Made by a program: the position numbers and the translations under genes. A stretch of DNA of 64,000 nucleotides, from contig NC_014923.1 of the NCBI RefSeq assembly GCF_000185905.1, positions 682,001 to 746,000 of the forward strand, in the 5' to 3' direction. This DNA is from Mesorhizobium ciceri biovar biserrulae WSM1271. GTDB lineage: Bacteria > Pseudomonadota > Alphaproteobacteria > Rhizobiales > Rhizobiaceae. Each line of letters begins with the position of its first letter. Positions within the stretch are counted from its first letter, which is position 1. Under the pieces are notes generated by a model. It did not search any database and was not told the DNA's origin. It worked only from the letters and a program-made list of their open reading frames with translations. Of the stretch, positions 43,653 to 52,306 are shown piece after piece.

Positions 43653-44855
43653 GTGGCGGATTTGAGCTTTGCCGAAAATATCACCGTCGAGGCATTGGAA
43701 GCCGATCCCTACCCGATCTATGCAGAGCTTAGGCGCAGTGCGCCGGTCGCTTTCGTGCCGGCGGTCAATCTTTGGTTCGTCACCCGCTGGAAGGATGTCG
43801 AGAGCGTCGCCAAGTCGCCCGAGATCTTCTCCGCCGTCGTCGGCTCGTCACCAGTTGAGCGCTCCTTCGGCAAGCCGACCATCCTGACCACCGATGGCGA
43901 GACGCACAAGCAACTGCGCCAAGGCGTCGACCCGAAATACCGGCCGCGCACCGTCGCCGCCTATGCCGGCGACCTCGTGCGGTCGATTGCCGAACCTTTT
44001 CTGGACCGGATCGCCAACCAGGGCTCCGCCGAGCTGATGGCCGATTATTTCGAGCCGGTGTCGACGCTCAGCCTGGCGCGCTCGCTCGGCCTTGCCGGCA
44101 TCGATATGCCGACGCTGCGCCGCTGGTTCTACGGCCTTGCCCAGGGCGCCATCAATTTCGAGAACGATCCGAAACGGCAGGAGATCGCCGACGCAATCAG
44201 TGCCGAGGTCGGCGACGCCATCCTGCCGACGCTGGAAAGACTTGCGCGCCAGCCAGATGACTCGGCGCTGTCGCACATGCTGCATGACGGCATGCCGGAG
44301 GGCACGACGCGGCCGATCGACTTTCTGATGCCCAGCATCAAGGTCATCCTGCTTGGCGGCATGCAGGAGCCCGGACATGGCGCCGGCTCGATCCTCGCCG
44401 GCCTGCTGGCCCATCCCAAGCAATTGCGGCAGGTGCTCGCCGATCCCGAGACTTTCGTGCCGAGGGCGGTCGACGAGGGCCTGCGCTGGGTGGCGCCGAT
44501 CGGCACGCAGACGCGGCAGACGACGCGGGCAGTCGAGCTTGGCGGCGTGACGATCCCGGCCGGCGCTGCCGTCGCCGCCCTCGTCGCTTCGGCAAGCCGC
44601 GACGAGAGTCGCTTTGCCGATCCCGACCGCTTCGACATCAACCGCAACGAAGGCAACCATGCCGCCTTCGGCTTCGGCCATCATTTCTGTTCGGGCCGGT
44701 TCTTCGCACGCGAGCAGATGTGCCTTGCGGTGAGGCTGTTGCTCCAACGCTTCCCCGATCTCAGCCTTGTGCCGAGCAGGGAACCGGTGTTTCGCGGCTG
44801 GGAATTCCGCGCGCCAACCACATTGCATGTTTCCCTTGGAGTCCGTCACCAATGA
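43653..44855 (+). CDS. Cytochrome P450 with atypical I-helix
   Basis: P450 of 400 residues, soluble bacterial type. The heme loop FGFGHHFCSGRFFAREQ has Cys346 as iron ligand, and the ExxR helix is present as EGLRW (Glu-Gly-Leu-Arg). The I-helix reads LLGGMQEPGHGAGS: where most P450s have an acid-Thr pair it has Glu239-Pro240, so oxygen activation may differ. The GTG start at 43653 has AAGGGG upstream, and the stop overlaps the aldehyde dehydrogenase start (ATGA). No ferredoxin gene is adjacent. Confidence 0.9.
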   Translation: MADLSFAENITVEALEADPYPIYAELRRSAPVAFVPAVNLWFVTRWKDVESVAKSPEIFSAVVGSSPVERSFGKPTILTTDGETHKQLRQGVDPKYRPRTVAAYAGDLVRSIAEPFLDRIANQGSAELMADYFEPVSTLSLARSLGLAGIDMPTLRRWFYGLAQGAINFENDPKRQEIADAISAEVGDAILPTLERLARQPDDSALSHMLHDGMPEGTTRPIDFLMPSIKVILLGGMQEPGHGAGSILAGLLAHPKQLRQVLADPETFVPRAVDEGLRWVAPIGTQTRQTTRAVELGGVTIPAGAAVAALVASASRDESRFADPDRFDINRNEGNHAAFGFGHHFCSGRFFAREQMCLAVRLLLQRFPDLSLVPSREPVFRGWEFRAPTTLHVSLGVRHQ

Positions 44856-46339
44856 TCAGTCAGAATGCCATCGAAACGCTGCGCAAGACGGAGATCGGCG
44901 CGCAGGGCCTGTTCATCGATGGCGTGCAGGTCGAGGCAACAAGCGGCGCAAGCCTGCCGGTGACGTCGCCGATCGACGGCCGACCTTTCGCCAGCATCGC
45001 CGACGGCAACGCCGCCGATATCGACCGCGCCGTGAAGTCGGCGCGCAAGGCGTTCGAGAAGGGCTCGTGGTCGCGCGCCACACCCGCCTTTCGCAAGAAG
45101 GTGCTGACGAAATTCGCCGATCTGGTCGAGAAACACGCCGATGAGCTCGCCGTGCTCGGTGTGCGCGACAACGGCACCGAGATCGGCATGGCCTACAAGG
45201 CAGAACCGCTGTCGGCGGCAGGCACCATCCGCTACTATGCCGAGGCCATCGACAAGGTCTATGGCGAGATCGCGCCGACGGCCGAGAATGTGCTCGGACT
45301 GATCCACAAGGAGCCGCTCGGCGTCGTCGGCGTCATCGTGCCGTGGAATTTCCCGCTGATGATCGGTGCCTGGAAGATCGCGCCTGCACTTGCCGCCGGC
45401 AATTGCGTGGTGGTCAAGCCGCCGGAGATCGCCTCGCTGACGCTGCTGCGGCTGGCCGAACTGGCAAGCGAGGCCGGCTTGCCCGCCGGTGTGCTCAACG
45501 TCGTCACCGGGCTTGGCGCGGTCACCGGCGAGGCGCTCGGCCTGCATATGGATGTCGACGCCATCGCCTTCACCGGTTCCGGCCCGGTCGGCCGGCGGCT
45601 GCTCGAATATTCCGCTCGCTCCAATCTGAAGCGCGTCTTCCTCGAACTCGGCGGCAAGTCGCCGAACATCGTCTTTGCCGACGCCCCGGACCTGAAACAG
45701 GCAGCGGTCGTCTCGGCCAATGGCATCTTCCGCAATTCCGGCCAGGTCTGCGTCGCCGGCTCGCGGCTTCTCGTCCAGTCAGCGGTCTACGACCGCTTCA
45801 TGGACGAACTGCTCTCGGCAACCATGCGGCTCAAAGTCGGCGATCCGCTTGATCTCACCAGCGATGTCGGCGCGGTATCGAGCGCCGAACAGCTGGACAA
45901 GAACCTCGGTTTCGTCGCCAGGGCCACGGAAGAAGGTGCCCGTCTCGTCACCGGCGGCCAGCGGATGCTGACCGAGACCGGTGGCAGCTACATGGCGCCA
46001 ACGATCTTCGAGAATGTCATGCAGGACATGCAGTTGGCGCGTGAGGAGGTGTTCGGGCCGGTGCTCGGCGTCATGCGCTTCGAGACCGAGGAGGAGGCGG
46101 TTCGGCTTGCCAATTCGACCGTCTACGGGCTTGCCTCCGCGGTGTGGACCGCCAATCTCTCCACCGCGCATCGCATGGTGCGCGCCATCAATGCCGGCGT
46201 CGTCCACGTCAACACCTATGGCGGCGCCGACATCACCGTGCCGCTCGGCGGCGTCAAGCAGTCCGGCTTCGGCCGCGACAAGTCGCTGCACGCGCTGGAG
46301 AAATATTTGGAACTGAAGACGGCCTGGATCGCGCTTTGA
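44852..46339 (+). CDS. Aldehyde dehydrogenase, PuuC-like
   Basis: NAD-dependent dehydrogenase of 495 residues. GVVGVIVPWNFPLMIGAWK, LELGGKSPNIVF (Glu265) and NSGQVCVAGSRLLVQ (Cys300) are in place; closest in look to gamma-glutamyl-aminobutyraldehyde dehydrogenases. It overlaps the P450 stop and would oxidise an aldehyde made by the P450, the aminotransferase or the phospho-lyase of this locus. Confidence 0.9.
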   Translation: MISQNAIETLRKTEIGAQGLFIDGVQVEATSGASLPVTSPIDGRPFASIADGNAADIDRAVKSARKAFEKGSWSRATPAFRKKVLTKFADLVEKHADELAVLGVRDNGTEIGMAYKAEPLSAAGTIRYYAEAIDKVYGEIAPTAENVLGLIHKEPLGVVGVIVPWNFPLMIGAWKIAPALAAGNCVVVKPPEIASLTLLRLAELASEAGLPAGVLNVVTGLGAVTGEALGLHMDVDAIAFTGSGPVGRRLLEYSARSNLKRVFLELGGKSPNIVFADAPDLKQAAVVSANGIFRNSGQVCVAGSRLLVQSAVYDRFMDELLSATMRLKVGDPLDLTSDVGAVSSAEQLDKNLGFVARATEEGARLVTGGQRMLTETGGSYMAPTIFENVMQDMQLAREEVFGPVLGVMRFETEEEAVRLANSTVYGLASAVWTANLSTAHRMVRAINAGVVHVNTYGGADITVPLGGVKQSGFGRDKSLHALEKYLELKTAWIAL

Positions 46340-46583
46340 CGGCACGCTGAGCTCTCTGAGAATCTGACGACCTCCAGACGCGCGCAAGATCGCGCCGCGA
46401 TCCGCTGCGGCCGGTCAAGCGGCGGCTTTTGCTCACGCTCTTGAAAATTTTGAGAGGATATTCCCGGCTTTGGCGAGAATGGCGAAACGCGTTCTTTGAT
46501 AAACTTGATAGAATTTCTGAGGATGCGACCAAGGCTAGGCAATCCGCCTCGCTGCCATGACTTCACAACCGCAGAGATCAATC

Positions 46584-47438
46584 ATGACTGACTTCAAGAA
46601 CACTTTGCCATCTTCCCCTGGGTCAACCGTCAACCGGCGCAGTGGCCTTGCTCTGCTGTTCGCCTCGGTCGTCGCGATCGGCAGCCTGATTGCACCGCAT
46701 GCGTCGTTTGCCGAGGACAAGAAGGCGATCAAGGTCGGCATCATCAGCGGCGAGGACGAGGACGTCTGGCGCGTCGTCGTCGCGCAAGCCGCCGAAAAGG
46801 GCCTTGCCATCGAGACGGTGGTATTCAACGACTACACCCAGCCCAACGAGGCGCTGGAGCGCGGCGAGATCGACGCCAACGCCTTCCAGCACCAGCCCTA
46901 TCTCGACAACCAGATCAAGACGCAAGGCTACCACATCGTCCGTGTCGGCTATACCGGCGTCTGGCCGATCGGCCTCTACTCTAAGAAGTTCAGCAAGGTT
47001 GCCGACCTGCCCGAGGGCGCCGTCATTGGCGTGCCCAACGACCCATCCAATGAAGGCCGGGCGCTGCGCGTGCTGCAGAACGAGGGCGTGATCAAGCTCA
47101 GGGATGGCACCGGCATTCTGGCCACCACCGCCGACATCGCCGAGAACGCGAAGAAGGTGGTGATCAAGGAACTTGACGCCGGTATCGTCGGCCGCTCGGT
47201 CGAGGATCTCGATGCGGCCGTAGTCAACACCGACTGGGCGCTGAAAAGCGGCCTGTCGCCGGAAAACCGCATCGCGCAGGAGCCTATCGCCGACAATCCC
47301 TACCGCAACTTCATCGCGGTGAAGACCGGTAACGAGAACGAGGCCTGGGTGAAGACGCTGGTGGCTTCCTATCAGAACGAGGCGGTGAAGGCCGAGTTCG
47401 ACAAGGTCTACAAGGGCACCGGCCTCAGCGCCTATTGA
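46584..47438 (+). CDS. metQ: Methionine ABC transporter substrate-binding protein MetQ
   Basis: Binding protein of 284 residues in the NlpA/MetQ family. DKKAIKVGIISGEDEDVWRVV, ANAFQHQPYLDNQI, VGYTGVWPIGLYSKK and ALRVLQNEGVIKL are typical. The N-terminus ends IAPHASFAEDKK and has no lipobox Cys, so it appears to be a free periplasmic protein rather than the usual lipoprotein. Start 46584 gives a long charged n-region (MTDFKNTLPSSPGSTVNRRS). Confidence 0.9.
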   Translation: MTDFKNTLPSSPGSTVNRRSGLALLFASVVAIGSLIAPHASFAEDKKAIKVGIISGEDEDVWRVVVAQAAEKGLAIETVVFNDYTQPNEALERGEIDANAFQHQPYLDNQIKTQGYHIVRVGYTGVWPIGLYSKKFSKVADLPEGAVIGVPNDPSNEGRALRVLQNEGVIKLRDGTGILATTADIAENAKKVVIKELDAGIVGRSVEDLDAAVVNTDWALKSGLSPENRIAQEPIADNPYRNFIAVKTGNENEAWVKTLVASYQNEAVKAEFDKVYKGTGLSAY

Positions 47439-47475
47439 TCCGGTCCTCGGCCGGAAGCCCGGTTCGAGAGCAACA

Positions 47476-47501
47476 GCGGTCCGCGCTCAGGCGCGGGCCG
47501 C
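47476..47501. terminator. Hairpin between metQ and metN
   Basis: GCGGTCCGCGC and GCGCGGGCCGC pair around TCAG, followed a few bases later by a short T-run (GTTTT). It may act as a partial terminator that sets more MetQ than MetN/MetI. Confidence 0.5.
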
Positions 47502-47529
47502 GATTGCGTTTTCGGGAACAGGAATATTC

Positions 47530-48627
47530 ATGAACCAGCATATCACGGCATCCGGGAAGACCGCCGATCCGACCCAGACCCGGCCCGACGCATCTCAGGA
47601 TGTCGTGCGCCTTGTCGACCTGAAGCGCCATTTCGGTGTGACGGCGGCGCTCGACGGCATTTCGCTGACCGTGCGCAAGGGCGAGATCCTCGGTATCATC
47701 GGCCGCAGCGGCGCCGGCAAATCGACGCTGATCCGCTGCCTGAACGGGCTGGAACGGCCTGACTCCGGCGAGGTGTTCATCGAGGGCCGCGAGATCAGCC
47801 GGCTCGGCGAGCGCGACCTGCAGCCGCTGCGGCGGCGCATCGGCATGATCTTCCAGCATTTCAACCTGCTGTCGGCCAAGACCGTCGAGGACAATGTGGC
47901 GCTGCCGCTGAAGATCGAGGGCCGGCCGAAAGCCGAGAGGCTGAAGCGCGCCGCCGAACTGCTCGATCTTGTCGGCCTGTCGGAGAAAGCCAAGGCCTAT
48001 CCGGCGTCGCTGTCGGGCGGCCAGAAGCAACGGGTCGGCATCGCCAGGGCGCTTGCCGCGCGCCCGGCGCTGCTCCTGTCGGACGAAGCCACCTCGGCGC
48101 TCGATCCGGAGACGACGCGCTCCATCCTCGCACTGCTCAAGGACATCAACCGGCAGCTTGGCCTGACCATCCTTTTGATCACCCATGAGATGGAGGTGAT
48201 CCGTTCCATCGCCGACCGCGTGGCGGTGATCGACGCCGGACGCATCGTCGAGCAAGGGCCGGTCTGGTCGGTGTTTGCCGACCCACAATCAGACATCACC
48301 AAAAGCCTGCTCGGCGCCATCCGGCCGCAGCTGCCAGCCGAACTGGCGGCCCGGCTGCTGCCGGCGGCCGGCCCGGAGACGATCCTGCGCGTGGATGTGG
48401 CCGGCGAAGCGGCAAGCAGGCCATTGCTGTCCGACCTTGCCACGGCTGTTCCAGGCGCCTTCCGCCTCGTCCATGGCGGCATCGACCATATCCAGCAGCA
48501 GCCGGTCGGCACGCTGTTCCTTTCGGTTCCCGGCAGCGATGCAAATCATCTTGCTGACATCATCACATTCCTGAAGGCCCGCCAGGCGCGGGTGGAGGTG
48601 CTTGGCCATGTCGCCAATCCTGTTTGA
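47530..48627 (+). CDS. metN: Methionine ABC transporter ATPase MetN
   Basis: ATPase of 365 residues. Walker A GRSGAGKST, Q-loop FQHFNLL, signature LSGGQKQR, Walker B LLLSDEATSALDPET and switch THEM (Met-type) are present, followed by a C-terminal NIL domain (around residues 280-350) that binds methionine and inhibits uptake when the cell has enough. It overlaps the start of metI. Confidence 0.93.
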   Translation: MNQHITASGKTADPTQTRPDASQDVVRLVDLKRHFGVTAALDGISLTVRKGEILGIIGRSGAGKSTLIRCLNGLERPDSGEVFIEGREISRLGERDLQPLRRRIGMIFQHFNLLSAKTVEDNVALPLKIEGRPKAERLKRAAELLDLVGLSEKAKAYPASLSGGQKQRVGIARALAARPALLLSDEATSALDPETTRSILALLKDINRQLGLTILLITHEMEVIRSIADRVAVIDAGRIVEQGPVWSVFADPQSDITKSLLGAIRPQLPAELAARLLPAAGPETILRVDVAGEAASRPLLSDLATAVPGAFRLVHGGIDHIQQQPVGTLFLSVPGSDANHLADIITFLKARQARVEVLGHVANPV

Positions 48628-49264
48628 ACTTCTGCTGCGTTCGATCTGGGAGACGGTGCTGATGACGGCCGCCTCCGGCCTCATCTCGCTGGTCTTCGGC
48701 CTGCCGCTCGGCCTGGCGCTGATTGCTACCGAACGCGGCGGCATTGCCGAAAGCCTTTGGGTGAACCGGGCGCTCGGCGCCATCATCAACGGCTTCCGCT
48801 CGGTGCCCTTCATCATCCTTCTGGTGGCGCTGATCCCGGTGACGCGGCTGATCGTCGGCACCTCGATCGGCACATGGGCAGCCATCGTGCCGCTGTCGAT
48901 CGCCGCCACGCCCTACTATGCGCGCATCGCCGAAGTGTCGCTGCGCGAAGTCGATCGCGGGCTGATCGAGGCGGCGCGCGCCATGGGCGGCAACCGCTGG
49001 ACGATCATCCGCGAGGTGCTGGTGCCAGAAGCCCTGCCCGGCATCGTCGCCGGCTTCACGGTGACGCTGGTGACGCTGATCGGTGCGTCAGCCATGGCCG
49101 GCGCGATCGGCGCCGGCGGCCTCGGCGACCTCGCCATCCGCTACGGCTACCAGCGTTTTGAGACGTCGGTGATGATCGCAGTGGTCATCGTGCTGATCAT
49201 CCTGGTCTGCGGCATCCAATGGGTGGGGGATTGGTTGGTGGCGAGGCTGGATAGACGGGGGTGA
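48608..49264 (+). CDS. metI: Methionine ABC transporter permease MetI
   Basis: Permease of 218 residues with five hydrophobic helices. TVLMTAASGLISLVFGLPLG, NGFRSVPFIILLVALIPVTR and the coupling loop IEAARAMGGNRWTIIREVLVPEALPGI identify MetI. A TTG at 48602 is an alternative start. It lies within the last codons of metN and completes the importer. Confidence 0.93.
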   Translation: MSPILFELLLRSIWETVLMTAASGLISLVFGLPLGLALIATERGGIAESLWVNRALGAIINGFRSVPFIILLVALIPVTRLIVGTSIGTWAAIVPLSIAATPYYARIAEVSLREVDRGLIEAARAMGGNRWTIIREVLVPEALPGIVAGFTVTLVTLIGASAMAGAIGAGGLGDLAIRYGYQRFETSVMIAVVIVLIILVCGIQWVGDWLVARLDRRG

Positions 49265-49342
49265 TTGTTAGGCCGACGAACTAGGCGATGATGTCTTCTA
49301 TCAGTGCTTGCAATGACGCTTCTGAACCGCTGAAACTGTCGA

Positions 49343-49853
49343 TCATGGCTTGAATGACGCGATCCGTTCAAGGATGTCGTCATTGAATGTCAGGCCCGCG
49401 TGCTCGGCGAGCATCGCAAGGAAGGTGAGCTGGGTTCGGCCGTTGCCTTCGCGAAACGGATGCACGGCGTTGATCTCCGCGACGATGTGCGCCAGATGCT
49501 TCGCAAAGCTGGTGCCGTCGAGATGAGCTAAGCGGTCGGGATTGCCGAGTTCGCGAAAGACCCGCGCCATCTCGGTGGCGATGTGTTCGGGATAGCAGAA
49601 CCAATTGCCGGCCTTGCCGATGCGGATGGTGCGCGGCTGACCGGCCCAGCCACACATCCTGGAACAGGTGCCGGTGCAGGCCGAGATAGTGACGGTAGTC
49701 GAGTTCGCCTGCCGGCAATGGCTCGTCAGCGCGAGTCAGGAACAGCGCGAGCTCGACTTCATCAAGCTCAGCCTGGTCGCGGATGTCCAACAGGTTAATG
49801 AGCACCGTCGTGCCGGGGTAGCACAGCGGATCGAACTCAGCGGCGTAGACCAA
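49343..49853 (-). pseudogene. Frameshifted Fic domain protein
   Basis: Two frames together encode one Fic protein. The first begins at a TTG at 49853 (FDPLCYPGTTVLINLLDIRDQAELDEVELAL, then YRHYLGLHRHLFQDVW), and the second continues GWAGQPRTIRIGKAGNWFCYPEHIATEM with the catalytic motif HPFREGNGRT. The expected junction LFQDVY-GWAG needs two more bases, so a two-base loss near 49651-49653 broke the gene. Fic proteins transfer AMP to targets. The intact motif could be made only if translation restarts at the ATG at 49657. Confidence 0.85.
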
Positions 49854-50062
49854 CGTCTATTTCTTCTTGCGGATTCTTCCTTGATGAGCGAACGCCGCTC
49901 ATCACCGGACAGTCCGTGTCGTACGCCTAGGGCGAGTAATTTCGCCATGCGAGGCGATAAGGCCATGCCTTCCACGGCGCTGATTTTCTCGCCGCGCTCG
50001 CTGGTCAGCACGAACTGGCCGGTCTTGGCTGAACGGCTGGCTCGTGAGCTAGGAGACTTCAT
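49736..50062 (-). CDS. Small Fic-associated protein, possible antitoxin
   Basis: The first about 70 residues (SAKTGQFVLTSERGEKISAVEGMALSP, then LSGDERRSLIKEE) resemble short proteins that precede Fic genes in Rhizobiales and are thought to restrain them. The frame then runs on for another 35-40 residues of low-quality sequence over the start of the Fic gene, so the original stop may have been lost or the true end is earlier. It is likely a decayed unit with the Fic gene. Confidence 0.5.
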   Translation of the reverse strand: MKSPSSRASRSAKTGQFVLTSERGEKISAVEGMALSPRMAKLLALGVRHGLSGDERRSLIKEESARRNRRWSTPLSSIRCATPARRCSLTCWTSATRLSLMKSSSRCS

Positions 50063-50121
50063 TTCGAGACAATATCATAACCATTGAGGAGAGACCAAAA
50101 TGATTTCCAGGGTAAGCCCAG

Positions 50122-51249
50122 TTAGCCGCGCAACCTCCCCCCCTCGGGATCGAAGAACGGTATCGGCGCCACGACCGCACGGGTCGGCCTGCCGTCGATG
50201 TCGATGCTGAGTTCGGTGCCAATCGCGGTGAAAGGCAGCCGCAGGTGCGCCGTGGCCAGCACCTTGCCCAGGGAATAGCCGTGATCGCTGTAGGTGACGA
50301 TGCCGGCGTCCTCGCCATCGGCCAGGACCCTGGCATCGGTGGCGGCCGGTTTGTCGCCGTCGAGGATCAGGCCGACCCATTGCTCGTCGAGGCCCTTGTC
50401 GCGGACCTTGAGCAAAGCTTGCCGGCCGACGAAATCGCCCTTGTCGAACTTGATCCAGCGGTCGAGCCCGACATGGAACGGGGTGCGGCTCTCGTCCATG
50501 TCGATGCCGTGCGCCGGATAGGCCTTTTCCAGGCCCAGCGTGAACATTGCCAGCACGCCATAGGGTTTCAGGCCAAAGTCCCGGCCGGTCCGCATCAGCG
50601 CATCCCAGACCGAAGCGGCCTCGTCGGCCGGCACGAACAATTCGAAGCCGAGCTCACCGGTGACCCCGGTGCGCGAGATCAGCACCCGCGTGCCGTTGAT
50701 GTGGCCTGACGTGAACGACCAGCGTTTCAGCCCGTCCAGATCGGCATCCGAGATCATCGCCTTCAACAGTTCGCGCGAGCGCGGACCCTGGATGGTCGGG
50801 AAGGCGATGGCTGCGGTTATGTCGGTGACATAGGCCTTGCGACCCTGCGCGTGATGCAACAGCCAGGGCAGCATCTTCAGGCGGTTGACCGAGCCGGTTA
50901 CCAGCATGAAGTGCTCCGGACCCAACCGAAACACGGTGAGGTCGTCCATGATGCCGCCATCCTCGCGGCAGACCGTGGAATAGCGGACCTGGCCCGGTTT
51001 CATGGCAGCGGCATTATTGACGATGACATGGTTGACCAGCGCCTCGGCGTCCGGCCCCTTGATGTCCATCTTGCCCATGGTGCTGAGATCCTGCACGCCG
51101 ACATTTTTGCGGGTGTTCAGGTGCTCGTCGGCAATGCCGGAATAGGTTTTGGCCGAGATGAAATCGCCCCCGACACGACCCATGGTCGCGCCCAGCCCGA
51201 CGATGCTGCTGTAGAAAGGGGAACGCCGCTCAGCCAAGGAAGTCTCCAT
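50122..51249 (-). CDS. GcvT-like aminomethyltransferase family protein
   Basis: Folate-binding fold of 375 residues related to the glycine-cleavage T protein and to the C-terminal domain of dimethylglycine/sarcosine dehydrogenases. YSSIVGLGATMGRVGGDF opens the protein, with NVGVQDLSTMGKMDIKGPDA, YSTVCREDGGIMDDLTVFRL and GVTGELGFELFVP following. The GxxYxxxxxxxGGIMDD and TGELGFE parts are typical. It likely moves a one-carbon group from an N-methyl or amino compound to tetrahydrofolate; neighbouring hydantoinases hint at sarcosine-type compounds. Confidence 0.82.
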   Translation of the reverse strand: METSLAERRSPFYSSIVGLGATMGRVGGDFISAKTYSGIADEHLNTRKNVGVQDLSTMGKMDIKGPDAEALVNHVIVNNAAAMKPGQVRYSTVCREDGGIMDDLTVFRLGPEHFMLVTGSVNRLKMLPWLLHHAQGRKAYVTDITAAIAFPTIQGPRSRELLKAMISDADLDGLKRWSFTSGHINGTRVLISRTGVTGELGFELFVPADEAASVWDALMRTGRDFGLKPYGVLAMFTLGLEKAYPAHGIDMDESRTPFHVGLDRWIKFDKGDFVGRQALLKVRDKGLDEQWVGLILDGDKPAATDARVLADGEDAGIVTYSDHGYSLGKVLATAHLRLPFTAIGTELSIDIDGRPTRAVVAPIPFFDPEGGRLRG

Positions 51250-51406
51250 CATGAATTGCGATCCAGAGACCGTTTCGAAATTCGCTCTGGCGAGTCATAT
51301 GATGGTGGTTTCGAGAACCGGAGCGCAGCGGACATTCAGGTCCGTGAGCACCGGAAGCGCAGAAAACGCCTTCAGATGGCCGCCAGAGTAGAGTTTCCAA
51401 ACGGTC

Positions 51407-52183
51407 TCAGCTGCCGTAGACGTCGAACGAGAAATACTTGTCGTTGATTTCCTTGTACTTGCCATTGGCGCGCAGCGCGTCGATGGCCGCATTGAGCTTG
51501 TCGGCCAGTTCCTTGTTGCCCTTTTGCAGCGCGATGCCGACGCCGGGGCCGTGTATGGCCGGATCGGCGGTCAGCGTGCCGAGCAGCTTGCAGCAGGCGC
51601 CGTCTGGCTTCTTCAACCACTCGGTCAGGATGATCGAGCCGTCCATGATCGCGTCGAGGCGGCCATTGGCCATGTCGGTGCGGGCATCGTCGCCCGTCGG
51701 ATAGGCCTTGACCGTCGAGCCTGCATATTTCTGGTCGGCGAATTTCTGGTGGATGGTCGCGGTCTGCACGCCGAGCGCCTTGCCTTTCAGGTCTTCAGGC
51801 GACGTGCCCGCGATGGTCGAATCCTTCGGCACGGCGATGGCCGGCGGCGTCTGGTAGTATTTGTGGGTGAACTCGACCTTCTCGGCCCGCTCGGGTGTGA
51901 TGGTGATGTTGATGATCGCGTCGAACTTGCCGGCCTGCAGCGCCGGTATGGAACCATCGAAATCCTGCACGCTGAACTCACACTCAGCCTTCATCTCGGC
52001 ACACAGCGCCTTCCCCAAGTCGATGTCGAAGCCGCCCAGCGTGCCGTCGGCACTGGCGTAGTTGAAGGGCGGATAAGCGCCTTCGGTGCCGATCCTGAGT
52101 TTTTTGTCCTGGGCGGAGGCGGCACCCGTGGCAAGGGTGAGGGCGACGGAAGCGGCAAGCACGAAACGACCGAAAAGACGCAT
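51407..52183 (-). CDS. Amino acid ABC transporter substrate-binding protein (family 3)
   Basis: Periplasmic binding protein of 258 residues (SBP_bac_3, HisJ/ArgT-like). The signal peptide MRLFGRFVLAASVALTLATGAASA leads into QDKKLRIGTEGAYPPFNYASADGTLGGFDIDLGKALC, and DFDGSIPALQAGKFDAII follows. Basic or polar amino acids are common ligands. No permease or ATPase is next to it, so it must serve a transporter encoded elsewhere. Start 52183 is used because the longer frame to 52252 spoils the signal. Confidence 0.9.
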   Translation of the reverse strand: MRLFGRFVLAASVALTLATGAASAQDKKLRIGTEGAYPPFNYASADGTLGGFDIDLGKALCAEMKAECEFSVQDFDGSIPALQAGKFDAIINITITPERAEKVEFTHKYYQTPPAIAVPKDSTIAGTSPEDLKGKALGVQTATIHQKFADQKYAGSTVKAYPTGDDARTDMANGRLDAIMDGSIILTEWLKKPDGACCKLLGTLTADPAIHGPGVGIALQKGNKELADKLNAAIDALRANGKYKEINDKYFSFDVYGS

Positions 52184-52306
52184 GTTCGAGATCCCCGTTG
52201 AAAGCGGGAAGTCTACGGTCTTCCAGGCGCGCGGCGGAGACGGAAACGACATGCGCTGCGGCGATCACGGCGCGGCGAGCAGACCAGGCGAGCGATCGGT
52301 GATGTG

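Noticed and set aside
46340..46583. A SAM-type riboswitch upstream of metQ
   Set aside because: I looked for the conserved cores of SAM-II and SAM/SAH riboswitches and did not find them. The 244-base gap shows no clear promoter or hairpin that I could support.
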